Shown here one piece after another: positions 54,453-63,280 of a stretch of 64,000 bases of DNA. The stretch covers positions 2,046,001 through 2,110,000 of the forward strand of contig NZ_CP084626.1 in assembly GCF_022878925.1 (NCBI RefSeq), given 5' to 3'. The stretch comes from Caballeronia sp. TF1N1. Lineage in GTDB: Bacteria > Pseudomonadota > Gammaproteobacteria > Burkholderiales > Burkholderiaceae. Below the pieces are notes generated by a model. The model made no database searches, was not told where the DNA came from, and saw only the letters and a list, made by a program, of their open reading frames with translations. The translations under genes were made by a program, and so were the position numbers. The first letter of the stretch is position 1; each line of letters begins with the position of its first letter.

Positions 54453-56075
54453 ATGAGGAAGATTTCGAGTCGCACCGCGCGCCTCTTCGCAACGCTCGCG
54501 CTGACGGCACTTTGCGCCGCTTGCGCGACACGCCCGCCCGCCACGGCGTTCGATCGCCCGGTGAGCCAGGCATTGCCGGCTAGCGAAAGCACGCCGCTCG
54601 GCGACGCGCTCGCGCCGCTCGAACGCAAGCACCCGGACCAGTCCGCCGTGCGTCTCCTGCCAAGCGGCACTGAAGCGCTGCAGGCGCGCATTGCACTCGC
54701 GCGCGCGGCGACGAAAACGCTCGACATGCAGTACTACATCGCCGAGGAAGACAACACCGGCAAGCTGTTGCTCGCCGCCGCGCTCTACGTGGCGGACCAC
54801 GGCGTGCGCGTGCGCATGCTCGTCGACGACCTGAACTTCAAGGACATCGACCGCATCATGGCGGCGCTGAACACGCATCAGAACATCGAGATTCGCGTGT
54901 TCAACCCATACGGCAGCGCGCGCGAGAGCTTCACCGAACGCACGCAGAACTTCTTCTCCAATGTCGATGGCTTCACGCGCCGCATGCATAACAAGGCGAT
55001 GATCGCGGATAACCAGATCGCCATCGTCGGCGGCCGCAATCTCGGCGACGAATACTTCAGCGCGAGTCCGACGCTGCAGTTCCGCGATCTCGATGTCTTC
55101 ACCGCCGGACCCATCGCGCAAAAAGTCTCCGCGAGTTTCGACGACTACTGGAACAGCGCGCTGTCGTATCCGCTGCGCGTGTTGAACAAGCAGAAATTCG
55201 ACGCGTCCGAGCTAGACAAGACGCGCGACGATCTGCGCGCGCACTGGCGCGCGCAAGCCGAACCGCTCAATGCCAAGCCGCTGAACGCGACGCCGCTCGC
55301 GCAGCAGATCGCGCAGGAAGATCTGGAACTCGTCTGGGCAGAGACCGAGTTCTGGGCCGATTCGCCGTCGAAGATCGAGAACCCGAGCGAGGACTACAAG
55401 AGTCCGCCGATGACGCGTCTCGCCGACCTGCTGAAGAGCGCGCAAAGCGAATTCCTGATTCTGTCGCCCTACTTCGTGCCGCACGATGCAGGCGTGAAGG
55501 CGCTCGCCGATGTCACGCGGCGACACGTGCGCGTCGCCGTGCTGACCAACTCCCTCGCCGCCACCGATGCCGTCGCGGTCCAGGCGGGCTACGCGCCGTA
55601 TCGCATTCCTCTGCTGCAAAACGGCGTGGAACTGTACGAATTCAAGCCGATTCAGATCCAGGGCGAAGGCCGTCCGCGCGCCGGGCTCTTCGGCTCGCAA
55701 TCGCGCGCGAGTCTGCATGCAAAGGCGTATGTCATCGATCGGAGTATCCTCGTGATCGGCTCGATGAATCTCGATCCGCGCTCGGCGCTGCTCAACACCG
55801 AACTCGCGCTCGTGATCCATAGCCAGCCTATCGCCGATCAGACCGCGAAGCTGTTCGATCGAGGCATCACGCCCGAGGTGAGCTATCGCGTGGAACTGGC
55901 GAGCGCGGCGGTGATGGCGAGTCTGCAGCGCACCGGTTCGCCGCAATCCGGCCTCGTCTGGACGACGAAGGGCAAGGACGGCATGGTCACCTATAACTTC
56001 GATCCCGAAGCGGGCTTGTATCGAAACGTGATGACGGGCCTCTTCATGCTGCTGCCAGTCGACAAGCAGTTATGA
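54453..56075 (+). CDS. Phospholipase-D/cardiolipin-synthase-like lipoprotein
   Basis: A 540-residue PLD-superfamily protein with two HxKxxxxD motifs: [18 protein letters not shown] and [18 protein letters not shown]. Proteins of this group (ClsC-type) make cardiolipin or act on other phospholipids. The N-terminus [24 protein letters not shown] is a lipoprotein-like signal with the Cys at residue 24; the lipobox is imperfect (Cys at -3). ATG 54453 is preferred; earlier ATGs at 54357 and 54381 would put a Ser-Ala repeat in the protein. It precedes fumC by 53 bases. Confidence 0.87.
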   Translation: MRKISSRTARLFATLALTALCAACATRPPATAFDRPVSQALPASESTPLGDALAPLERKHPDQSAVRLLPSGTEALQARIALARAATKTLDMQYYIAEEDNTGKLLLAAALYVADHGVRVRMLVDDLNFKDIDRIMAALNTHQNIEIRVFNPYGSARESFTERTQNFFSNVDGFTRRMHNKAMIADNQIAIVGGRNLGDEYFSASPTLQFRDLDVFTAGPIAQKVSASFDDYWNSALSYPLRVLNKQKFDASELDKTRDDLRAHWRAQAEPLNAKPLNATPLAQQIAQEDLELVWAETEFWADSPSKIENPSEDYKSPPMTRLADLLKSAQSEFLILSPYFVPHDAGVKALADVTRRHVRVAVLTNSLAATDAVAVQAGYAPYRIPLLQNGVELYEFKPIQIQGEGRPRAGLFGSQSRASLHAKAYVIDRSILVIGSMNLDPRSALLNTELALVIHSQPIADQTAKLFDRGITPEVSYRVELASAAVMASLQRTGSPQSGLVWTTKGKDGMVTYNFDPEAGLYRNVMTGLFMLLPVDKQL

Positions 56076-56128
56076 AGCGGGCGGCTCGCATCGGCACCGA
56101 ATCTGACTCTCGTAAGGAGCTTCAAGCA

Positions 56129-57535
56129 ATGACACAGAACGCAAAGGGCGATGTACGCATGGAGAAGGACACGTTCGGCGAGATTGCCGTGCCGAACGAC
56201 AAGCTTTGGGGCGCGCAAACGCAGCGCTCCTTGCAGAACTTCAAGATATCGACTGAAAAGCAGTCGCCCGAGCTGATCACGGCACTCGCTATCGTCAAGC
56301 ACGCAGCCGCCGACGTGAACGAAGAGCTGAAGGTGCTCGACGCCAAGAAAGCCAAGGCGATCAAGGCAGCCGCGCAGGAGATCATCGACGGCAAGCATCC
56401 GGACGAGTTTCCGCTCGCCGTGTGGCAGACGGGCTCCGGCACGCAGACCAACATGAATCTCAACGAAGTCATCGCGAATCGCGCAAGCGAGCTGCTCGGT
56501 GGTGAGCGCGGCGAAGAGCGCCTCGTGCATCCGAACGACGACGTGAATCGCGGACAGTCGTCCAACGACGTATTTCCGACGGCCATGCATGTCGCCGCCG
56601 CATTTGCCATCGTCAGGCATCTCGTGCCGGCGCTCAAGACGCTGCGCGACACGCTCGACAAAAAATCGAAGGCCTTCGCGGATATCGTGAAAATTGGCCG
56701 CACACACTTGCAGGACGCAACGCCGCTCACGCTCGGCCAGGAATTCTCAGGCTATGTCGCGCAACTCGATCAGGGCATTCGTCACGTCGAGGCAACCTTG
56801 CCGCATCTGTATCAGCTTGCGCAAGGCGGCACGGCCGTCGGCACGGGGCTCAATGCGCATCCGCAGTTCGCGGTGAAGGTCGCGGCGGCCATCGGCAAGC
56901 TGACCGGCCTGCCGTTCGAAACCGCGCCCAACAAATTCGAAGTGATGGCCGCCGCCGACGCGCTCGTCGCCGCGCACGGCGCGTTGAAGACAGTCGCCGC
57001 CGGGCTCATGAAGATTGCCAACGACATCCGCTGGCTCGCGAGCGGTCCGCGCTGCGGCCTGGGCGAACTTTCGATTCCGGAAAACGAGCCGGGCAGCTCG
57101 ATCATGCCGGGCAAGGTCAATCCCACGCAGTCCGAAGCCGTGACCATGCTCTGTTGTCAGGTTTTCGGCAACGACGTGGCGGTGAACTTCGGCGGCGCGA
57201 GCGGCAACTTCGAACTGAACGTGTTCCGGCCGATGATCGCGCATAACGTGCTGCAGTCCGTGCGTCTGCTCGCGGATGGCGCGCTCAGCTTCAACGACAA
57301 CTGCGCGGTCGGTATCGAGCCGAACGAGAAGCGTATCGAGAGTCTCCTGAACGAATCGCTGATGCTCGTGACGGCGCTCAATCCGCATATCGGCTACGAC
57401 AAAGCCGCGCAGATCGCAAAGAAGGCGCACAAGGAAGGCACGACGCTGAAGGAATCGGCGCTGGCGCTCGGACACGTGACCGAGCAGCAGTTCGATGAAT
57501 GGGTCAAGCCGCAGGATATGGTCGGCAACAAGTAG
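56129..57535 (+). CDS. fumC: Fumarate hydratase class II
   Basis: FumC interconverts fumarate and malate in the TCA cycle without an iron-sulfur cluster. The 468-residue protein has [43 protein letters not shown] and the signature [16 protein letters not shown] 56129 follows AAGGAG at about 10 bases; a longer frame from 56072 overlaps the end of the preceding gene. Confidence 0.97.
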   Translation: MTQNAKGDVRMEKDTFGEIAVPNDKLWGAQTQRSLQNFKISTEKQSPELITALAIVKHAAADVNEELKVLDAKKAKAIKAAAQEIIDGKHPDEFPLAVWQTGSGTQTNMNLNEVIANRASELLGGERGEERLVHPNDDVNRGQSSNDVFPTAMHVAAAFAIVRHLVPALKTLRDTLDKKSKAFADIVKIGRTHLQDATPLTLGQEFSGYVAQLDQGIRHVEATLPHLYQLAQGGTAVGTGLNAHPQFAVKVAAAIGKLTGLPFETAPNKFEVMAAADALVAAHGALKTVAAGLMKIANDIRWLASGPRCGLGELSIPENEPGSSIMPGKVNPTQSEAVTMLCCQVFGNDVAVNFGGASGNFELNVFRPMIAHNVLQSVRLLADGALSFNDNCAVGIEPNEKRIESLLNESLMLVTALNPHIGYDKAAQIAKKAHKEGTTLKESALALGHVTEQQFDEWVKPQDMVGNK

Positions 57536-57551
57536 CTTGTCGATCGATCAC

Positions 57552-57579
57552 GAAGCCCGCGTGCGCATGCGCGGGCTTC
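57552..57579 (+). terminator. Hairpin after fumC
   Basis: GAAGCCCGCG pairs with CGCGGGCTTC around an 8-base loop. There is no T run, so it may be a weak or partial terminator for convergent genes. Confidence 0.45.
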
Positions 57580-57594
57580 ACCGGTCAATGCGCT

Positions 57595-58128
57595 TCAAAC
57601 CTTCCCCGCCGCGACCTCTTCCGGCTTCAGTTCGACGATAGCGTCGAGCGCATCTTTCACGTCCATCGCGTAGCGCGCGAGACGCTTCTCTTCGTCCGAT
57701 TCCGGCACGAACGCGGGCACGGGCGTCGGTTGACCTTTTTCATCGACGGCGACGAAGACCATCAGGCAATCGGTAGTCTGTTCGAGCTCGCCGACTTTCG
57801 GATCGCCCGCGTGCACGGAGATATGGATATGCATGCTGGTGCGCCCGGTTGCCACCACGCGCGCGCGTAGCTCCACGAGATTGCCGACGAGAATCGGCCT
57901 GCGAAAGCGGATATTGCCGACGCTCACCGTCACGGCATACCTCCCGGACCACATCGCCGCGCATGCGTACGCGGTTTCGTCGATCCACTTCATCAACGCG
58001 CCGCCGTGCACCTTGCCGCCGAAGTTCACCGAAGTCGGTTCGGCGAGAAAACGAAACGTGGTTTCGGCGCGGCCCGCGCGAAGGGCGCCGGGTTCGGCGG
58101 GAGCGAAAGTGGAATTGGGCGTATTCAT
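57595..58128 (-). CDS. Acyl-CoA thioesterase, hotdog fold
   Basis: A 177-residue hotdog-fold thioesterase of the YciA/BACH group. The active-site region is NFGGKVHGGALMKWIDETAY with Asn35 and Asp50; the spacing is as in YciA. Substrates are probably medium- to long-chain acyl-CoAs. It is convergent with fumC. Confidence 0.92.
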   Translation of the reverse strand: MNTPNSTFAPAEPGALRAGRAETTFRFLAEPTSVNFGGKVHGGALMKWIDETAYACAAMWSGRYAVTVSVGNIRFRRPILVGNLVELRARVVATGRTSMHIHISVHAGDPKVGELEQTTDCLMVFVAVDEKGQPTPVPAFVPESDEEKRLARYAMDVKDALDAIVELKPEEVAAGKV

Positions 58129-58205
58129 GGGCGTTCCGTTTTATCGAAGTTGCACGCGCTCTTCAAGGCGCATACGCCCGATTATAGGGTCGGCAAAAAG
58201 CTCGG

Positions 58206-58352
58206 CTAATTGTGCACGGTCACGCCTTCGTCGATGGTGCCGTACATCGTGATGCTGCCGCCGCCCGCGCCCGCCGAAGACGGCCCGCCCGCGCATCCGG
58301 CGACAAGCGCGATCAACCCGGCGACGACGGTGACTGTGATGAATCTGATCAT
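58206..58352 (-). CDS. 48-residue lipoprotein
   Basis: Too short for ordinary gene finders. The protein begins MIRFITVTVVAGLIALVAGC, with a canonical lipobox LVAGC and Cys20 as the lipidated residue. It then has a Gly/Ser-rich linker (AGGPSSAGAGGGS) and ends ITMYGTIDEGVTVHN. AAGGAG lies 6 bases before the ATG. The function is unknown; the tail may be a short extracytoplasmic signal or packing segment. Confidence 0.72.
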   Translation of the reverse strand: MIRFITVTVVAGLIALVAGCAGGPSSAGAGGGSITMYGTIDEGVTVHN

Positions 58353-58420
58353 GCGAACTCCTTGCTGCCGCGAATACCGATACGAAGGGCCATTCTAGCG
58401 CCGGCTGCGGATGCATCGAC

Positions 58421-58440
58421 GTTTCACCGGGCAGTGAAAC
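58421..58440. promoter_or_regulatory. Inverted repeat upstream of the ArsR-type regulator
   Basis: GTTTCAC, six bases, then GTGAAAC, so the arms match perfectly over 7 bases. It lies about 52-71 bases upstream of the regulator ATG and could be its own operator. A related repeat occurs at 62150-62167. Confidence 0.55.
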
Positions 58441-58491
58441 ATCGCGTGCGATCGCGCGCTAGAGTATCTGAAACGGTTCCGGAGAAGCGCC

Positions 58492-59214
58492 ATGAACTCA
58501 AGCCCCGAAGACTCTCGTTCCCGCCACTTTCCCGGCCTTTCGCGCATTGGGGCGTTGCTCGCCGATCCGGGCCGCGCGGCCATGCTCTGGTCGCTGATGG
58601 ACGGCACCGCGCGCCCCGCCGGCGAACTCACGATGATCGCGGGACTCTCGCCTTCGGCGGCGAGCGGACATCTCGCGCGTCTGACCGAAGGCGGGTTGCT
58701 GGCGCTGGAAGTGAGCGGGCGGCATCGCTATTACCGGATCGCAACCGCCGATATCGCCGCCGCGATCGAAGCGCTCGCCAATCTCGCGCGCGCGAGCGCG
58801 CCGGAGCGCGAGCCGCAGCGGCCGCCGAGCGCGGTGCCACTCGACATGCGCTACGCGCGCACGTGCTACGACCATCTGGCGGGCGAACTGGCGGTGCGTG
58901 TCTTCGATACGATGATCGCTCGCGACTGGCTCGCCGCAGACGGCGCCACCGAACTCGAAGCCACGAAAGACGGCGCGCAGGCCTTCGCGCAACTGGGTAT
59001 CGACCTGACGGCACAGCGGGCGCGCCGCAGACGTTTTGCGTGTACGTGCATTGACTGGAGCGAGCGGCGGCCGCACTTAGGCGGCGCGCTTGGTGCGGCG
59101 TTTCTCGACGCTTGCGAAGCGCATGGCTGGATCGAACCGACGTCGAAGCGCCGTGTGCTGCGCGTAACGCCCTCAGGACAGCAACACTTCCAACAATTTC
59201 TGTCGATGCGCTGA
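58492..59214 (+). CDS. ArsR-family winged-helix regulator with an extra C-terminal domain
   Basis: A 240-residue protein. The N-terminal winged helix is ARPAGELTMIAGLSPSAASGHLARLTEGGLLA, followed by SGRHRYYRIA. The C-terminal part, with FACTCIDWSERRPHLGGALGAAF, is longer than in the usual 100-residue ArsR and includes a Cys-x-Cys pair (metal binding is possible but not shown). GGAG lies 7 bases before the ATG. No target gene is coded next to it on the same strand; the 20-base inverted repeat upstream suggests autoregulation. Confidence 0.85.
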   Translation: MNSSPEDSRSRHFPGLSRIGALLADPGRAAMLWSLMDGTARPAGELTMIAGLSPSAASGHLARLTEGGLLALEVSGRHRYYRIATADIAAAIEALANLARASAPEREPQRPPSAVPLDMRYARTCYDHLAGELAVRVFDTMIARDWLAADGATELEATKDGAQAFAQLGIDLTAQRARRRRFACTCIDWSERRPHLGGALGAAFLDACEAHGWIEPTSKRRVLRVTPSGQQHFQQFLSMR

Positions 59215-59221
59215 GCCAAAC

Positions 59222-59252
59222 AAAAACGCACGGTTTTGAGCCGTGCGTTTTT
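59222..59252. terminator. Bidirectional terminator between the ArsR-type gene and thyA
   Basis: AAAAACGCACGG pairs with CCGTGCGTTTTT around a 7-base loop, with T-rich edges both ways. Confidence 0.88.
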
Positions 59253-59276
59253 GCGTCCTGCGTGAGAAAACGATAA

Positions 59277-60248
59277 TCAAACCGCCATCGGCGCCTTCAA
59301 AGCTTCATGGTGTTTATAACCTTCGAGCGCAAAGTCTTTCGGCTCGATTTGTTCCAGCCATTCCGGTTCATAGCGTTTCGTGACAGCGTAATCCGGCACG
59401 CGATCCGAAATGATGAGCTGGGGACTCGGAAAAGGCTCGCGCTTCAATTGCTCGTTCAGCATATCGAGTTGATTCTCGTAAATATGCGCGTCACCGATGA
59501 AATACGTGAACCAGCGCGGCTTGAAACCGGTCAGCCGTCCGACGAGATGCAGCAGCGCCGCGCCTTCGGTCAGATTGAACGGCGTGCCGAGCCCGACATC
59601 GTTACTGCGGATATAAAGACACAGCGAAATCTCGCGCGTCGTTACGTTCGGGATGAATTGATACAGCAAATGACACGCGGGCAAAGCAATCTCGTCGAGC
59701 TTGGCCGGATTCCACGCATGAAAAAGAATGCGCCGGTCGGTGGGACGCTCGATGATCGTATCGAGACATTGCCTCAACTGGTCGATCGCCTTATACAGCA
59801 GCACCTGCTCGCGGCCGTTTTCGACGAAGCTCGTCACCAGTTGATAACCGCGATTGGTGGCATCGGCGATCTGGTCGCCCGCGCAGGCATCCACGAGCTT
59901 GTAGGCCGGCCATTTGCGCCATTGCACGCCATACACGTCGCCGAGATCGTCCTCGCCCTGGCGATACGGATTCTCGAGCCACTGCGGATTTTCATTGGCG
60001 TTCGCGTCCCAGACCTTGCAACCGAGCGCGCGGAAATCAGCGGCGCTCTTCGAGGCGCGCAGAAAGCCGACCATTTCGCCGATCGCCGACTTGAACGCGA
60101 GCTTCTTCGTCGTAACGGCAGGAAAGCCTTGTTGCAAGTCGAAGCGCAACATCGCGCCCGGAATGCCGATAGTGCGGATGCCCGTGCGGTTTTCCTGCCA
60201 CGTGCCGGTATCGAGAATCGTCTGGACGAGCTCGAGATACTGTTTCAT
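59277..60248 (-). CDS. thyA: Thymidylate synthase
   Basis: ThyA makes dTMP from dUMP using methylene-tetrahydrofolate. The 323-residue protein has the nucleophile Cys192 in [10 protein letters not shown] and [16 protein letters not shown]. It also has the dUMP-binding region [15 protein letters not shown] and ends in APMAV. It is longer than E. coli ThyA (264) because of an insertion before the active site, which is the form usual in this bacterial group. folA lies 2.5 kb away, the enzyme that regenerates the folate it uses. Confidence 0.96.
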   Translation of the reverse strand: MKQYLELVQTILDTGTWQENRTGIRTIGIPGAMLRFDLQQGFPAVTTKKLAFKSAIGEMVGFLRASKSAADFRALGCKVWDANANENPQWLENPYRQGEDDLGDVYGVQWRKWPAYKLVDACAGDQIADATNRGYQLVTSFVENGREQVLLYKAIDQLRQCLDTIIERPTDRRILFHAWNPAKLDEIALPACHLLYQFIPNVTTREISLCLYIRSNDVGLGTPFNLTEGAALLHLVGRLTGFKPRWFTYFIGDAHIYENQLDMLNEQLKREPFPSPQLIISDRVPDYAVTKRYEPEWLEQIEPKDFALEGYKHHEALKAPMAV

Positions 60249-60347
60249 TCGATGATCCTTGGAGGCGCGACGCGCCTAAGCGAATGCCGGCGCAAAGAAG
60301 CAATTTTACCAAGCGCAGCGCGCGGACGCTCTTCGTGACACAAAAGA

Positions 60348-60370
60348 AACGGGCGCTTGAAGCGCCCGTT
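60348..60370 (-). terminator. Intrinsic terminator after the sigma-54 activator
   Basis: AACGGGCGCT pairs with AGCGCCCGTT around a 3-base loop. On the minus strand the tail reads TTCTTTTGT. Confidence 0.7.
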
Positions 60371-60394
60371 CGAATGTCCTGCCAAGCCTGAGTC

Positions 60395-61774
60395 TTAGCC
60401 GCGCGTGGCGTGCTCCGGCGGCGCATCCACCTCGATATGGCGCATGCCATGCGCACTCAGCAACCGATACAGCGTGACGCGCGAGATGCCGAGTTCGTGC
60501 GCGGCATCGCCAAGACGCCCGCGATGACGCAGCAATGCGAGTTCGATGGCCTGACGCTCCGCCGCCTCGCGCGCTTGCGCAAGCGACACCGGCGCCACTT
60601 CGACGTATTCGCCCAATTCGAGATCGCGCGCGGTGATCTGCCGCCCTTCCGACATGACGATGGCACGCCGCACGCGGTTGATGAGTTCGCGCACGTTGCC
60701 CGGCCAGCCGTAGTTGTGGATCGCGGCGATGGCGCACGGCGAAAAGCCGCGCAGACGCCGGCTTGCGTCCTTCTTGAAGCGATCGAGCATATGCTTCGCG
60801 AGCAATTCGATATCTTTACCGCGCGCACGCAGCGGCGGCTCGTCGATCTGCAACACGCACAGGCGGTGATACAAGTCGGCGCGAAAACGCCCTTCGATCA
60901 TCGCGGTTTGCATATCGACGTGAGTCGCCGAGATGATGCGGACATCGACGGGCGTCGAACCGTGACCGCCCAGACGCTCTACCTTGCGCTCCTGCAGGAA
61001 GCGCAACAGGCTGGCCTGGCTTTCGAGCGGCAGATCGCCGATTTCATCGAGGAACAGCGTGCCGCCGTTGGCCGCTTCAACGCGCCCGATCTTGCGCTGA
61101 TTTGCGCCCGTGAATGCGCCGCGCTCGTAGCCGAACAGCTCCGATTGCAGGAGATGCGCCGGAATCGCGCCGCAGTTGATGGCCACAAACGGTTGATCGC
61201 GACGCGCGGAGCGCTCGTGAATGGCAACCGCCGTCAGTTCCTTGCCCGTGCCCGATTCGCCCGAAATGAACACGGGCGCGTCCGTCATGGCGACTTTGCG
61301 GATGGAGCGAAACAGCGCCAGCATGGCGTCGCACGATCCGACCATTTCGCCTTCGGCGCGGCCTTCGCTGCGCGAATCGTTCGATGCCGCGTCATGCAGC
61401 GCGACCATGCCGTAGGCGTGTCCCACGGAATCGACGATGCGATCGTTCGAAGTCGGCATCGTGACGTAGTCGAAACAATAGTCGCGAATCAGCCGGCGCA
61501 CGGCGGCGTCTTCCAGTTGTCCGGAAACGGTGGCGGCGACCCAGCCGACGTTCGTCATGGTCAACGACGACTCGAACGCCGCCAATTCGTGAGACTCGAA
61601 GTGACTCGACAAGTCCAGCAGACCACCGATTGCCATATCGCTACGCAGGGCTTTCTTCGTGTCGCGCGCGCTCGCCACGATTTCGATTTGCCAGCCGCGT
61701 TCTTCGAAGCGCGCGCATAGCATCTCGCTGGGATCGCGAGTCACATAGATAAGTTGCCGCCGAGCGACGTCCAT
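60395..61774 (-). CDS. Sigma-54-dependent activator, VpsR-like
   Basis: A 459-residue protein with a receiver-like N-terminus that lacks the usual acidic pair, then an intact AAA+ domain: GESGTGKE, GYERGAFTGANQRK (the GAFTGA loop) and GGTLFLDEIGD. A Fis-type HTH (LGDAAHELGISRVTLYRLL) follows. The N-terminal domain resembles VpsR-type regulators, which bind c-di-GMP and control exopolysaccharide or biofilm genes; this is by pattern. AAGGA lies 8 bases before the ATG. No cell-surface genes are adjacent, so its targets lie elsewhere. Confidence 0.88.
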   Translation of the reverse strand: MDVARRQLIYVTRDPSEMLCARFEERGWQIEIVASARDTKKALRSDMAIGGLLDLSSHFESHELAAFESSLTMTNVGWVAATVSGQLEDAAVRRLIRDYCFDYVTMPTSNDRIVDSVGHAYGMVALHDAASNDSRSEGRAEGEMVGSCDAMLALFRSIRKVAMTDAPVFISGESGTGKELTAVAIHERSARRDQPFVAINCGAIPAHLLQSELFGYERGAFTGANQRKIGRVEAANGGTLFLDEIGDLPLESQASLLRFLQERKVERLGGHGSTPVDVRIISATHVDMQTAMIEGRFRADLYHRLCVLQIDEPPLRARGKDIELLAKHMLDRFKKDASRRLRGFSPCAIAAIHNYGWPGNVRELINRVRRAIVMSEGRQITARDLELGEYVEVAPVSLAQAREAAERQAIELALLRHRGRLGDAAHELGISRVTLYRLLSAHGMRHIEVDAPPEHATRG

Positions 61775-62412
61775 TATTCAGATCCTTTCTTCAACATTCG
61801 TTGAAAAGGTCGCGTAGTTCAGGCTCTCGCTGCATGCAGAAATCAATGTCCTCGCGCTGTGTGGCGAGCGGACTCGCGTTTCGATTCGTTGCCTCCGGGA
61901 ACGACGCATCTGGCGCCGTGAACCCTTCCACGAATCCCTATTGACCGGTTCTGCGCCATTTTCGAGAGACTACTATAACCCATAAACCCCGCAAACAAAT
62001 ATCGTCAAGGCCCATTGGACTGGTCACAAAACCCTGACAGGACGGGGCTGGCAAGAATTTCTCAATGAATTATTAAAAGCAAATGAGACGTTTTAATAAG
62101 ACAAAATCTTATACCTGATTCACAGGAAATTCATGTTTTTCTCCCTTCGCGTTTCACGTGTGAAACGTTTTCGTCCATTCGGCCGCGATGATTTTCTGCC
62201 GTTTTCATCATGATCTTTGCACGGTAACGGATTGCGACTGTTGGCATGTATCTGGCTATATTCGACGCATGCGGACAGGTAAGAAATGCAAGCCGCATTT
62301 CGTTTCGTCAGCAGATTTTCAGCCTGGTCGCATCTCAACTCGATATACCAGCCGCCTGACTGTTTTATTCCCGAAACACTTCCGGGAATACTTACTCGGA
62401 TATGTCGCCACG
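61775..62412. other. Gene-free AT-rich region upstream of the VpsR-like gene
   Basis: A stretch of over 600 bases without supported coding sequence and clearly more AT-rich than its surroundings (especially 61970-62125). It holds an inverted repeat TTCAAC-N4-GTTGAA at 61790-61805, next to the activator start, and the repeat at 62150-62167. It is probably the control region of the activator gene. Confidence 0.5.
62150..62167. promoter_or_regulatory. Inverted repeat with GTTTCAC arms
   Basis: CGTTTCAC-GT-GTGAAACG has perfect 8-base arms and a 2-base centre. The arms are the same as in the repeat at 58421-58440. It lies 376 bases upstream of the VpsR-like gene. Confidence 0.5.
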
Positions 62413-62628
62413 ATGGCTTTCGATCATTCTTTACCGGATTGCGCGCCGACTTCCCGTTCGTCGGACGAAGACGAGCGACGCGCCTTGTCGTGGACAAATG
62501 CGCGGGATGCAGCGAACACGAGCGACCCCGAATCGCACCAAAGGCAGTCTTCGAACTACGGCGTGAGCGTCACGCTATGGGACGAGTTCACGCCCGAGCG
62601 GCCGGGATTCGATCGGACCAAAGGCTGA
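62413..62628 (+). CDS. Possible small acidic protein
   Basis: A 71-residue open frame beginning MAFDHSLPDCAPTS and ending TPERPGFDRTKG. The third codon positions in its second half are strongly GC-rich, like real genes here. No ribosome binding site or recognisable family is visible, so it may be spurious. Confidence 0.35.
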   Translation: MAFDHSLPDCAPTSRSSDEDERRALSWTNARDAANTSDPESHQRQSSNYGVSVTLWDEFTPERPGFDRTKG

Positions 62629-62717
62629 GTCGAGGCAAGACAGCGGCGGGCGTCGGTTAAAATCGCGGCACGGTCGCGCCTCCTGCGCGCCTCACTCCTG
62701 CACGACTTTCCGACTAC

Positions 62718-63221
62718 ATGACGACGCTGACCCTGATCGTCGCCCGCGCGCGCAATGGCGTGATCGGACGCGACAACGACCTGCCCTGGCGCCTCCCCGA
62801 GGATCTCGCTTTCTTCAAGCGCACGACGATGGGCGCGCCGATCATCATGGGACGCAAGACGCATGAATCGATTGGCCGGCCGCTGCCCGGGCGGCGGAAT
62901 ATCGTCGTGTCGCGCGACGCCACGCGTCGCTATACCGGCTGCGATACCGTCACGAGCTTGGCCGATGCCCTCTCGCTCGCCATCGCCGACCACGCAAGCG
63001 AGGCCTTCGTGATCGGCGGCGCGCAGTTGTACGGCGACGCCATCGCGCAGGCGGACAAGCTGATCGTCACCGAGATCGATGCCGATTTCGAAGGCAACAC
63101 CCATTTTCCGGCGCCGGACGCCGCGCATTGGCAGGAAGTCGCTCGCGATCCGCGGCGCGCCGCGCCACCGAACGCGTTCGACTTCGCGTTCGTCACGTAT
63201 CGACGCCGGGCGGACGCATGA
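62718..63221 (+). CDS. folA: Dihydrofolate reductase
   Basis: FolA regenerates tetrahydrofolate from the dihydrofolate that ThyA produces. The 167-residue protein has [22 protein letters not shown] with the substrate-binding Asp, [18 protein letters not shown] and VIGGAQLY; trimethoprim is the known inhibitor class. The same-strand intergenic region upstream has no clear promoter. Confidence 0.96.
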   Translation: MTTLTLIVARARNGVIGRDNDLPWRLPEDLAFFKRTTMGAPIIMGRKTHESIGRPLPGRRNIVVSRDATRRYTGCDTVTSLADALSLAIADHASEAFVIGGAQLYGDAIAQADKLIVTEIDADFEGNTHFPAPDAAHWQEVARDPRRAAPPNAFDFAFVTYRRRADA

Positions 63222-63223
63222 AC

Positions 63224-63264
63224 GAAGGCCCCGGATAGCTCGCGCCATCCGGGGCCTTCTTCTT
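63224..63264 (+). terminator. Intrinsic terminator between folA and pmbA
   Basis: GAAGGCCCCGGAT pairs with ATCCGGGGCCTTC around a 10-base loop, followed by TTCTT. Confidence 0.8.
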
Positions 63265-63280
63265 GAACCACCTCTGAGTT

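Noticed and set aside
62150..62167. Resemblance to a parS centromere site (GTTTCACGTGAAAC).
   Set aside because: The arms fit, but there is an additional GT in the centre, so half-site spacing is wrong. No parAB genes or replication origin features are nearby.
62120..62497. A 125-codon minus-strand frame before folA.
   Set aside because: Codon use is unlike neighbours, no ribosome binding site and no domain.
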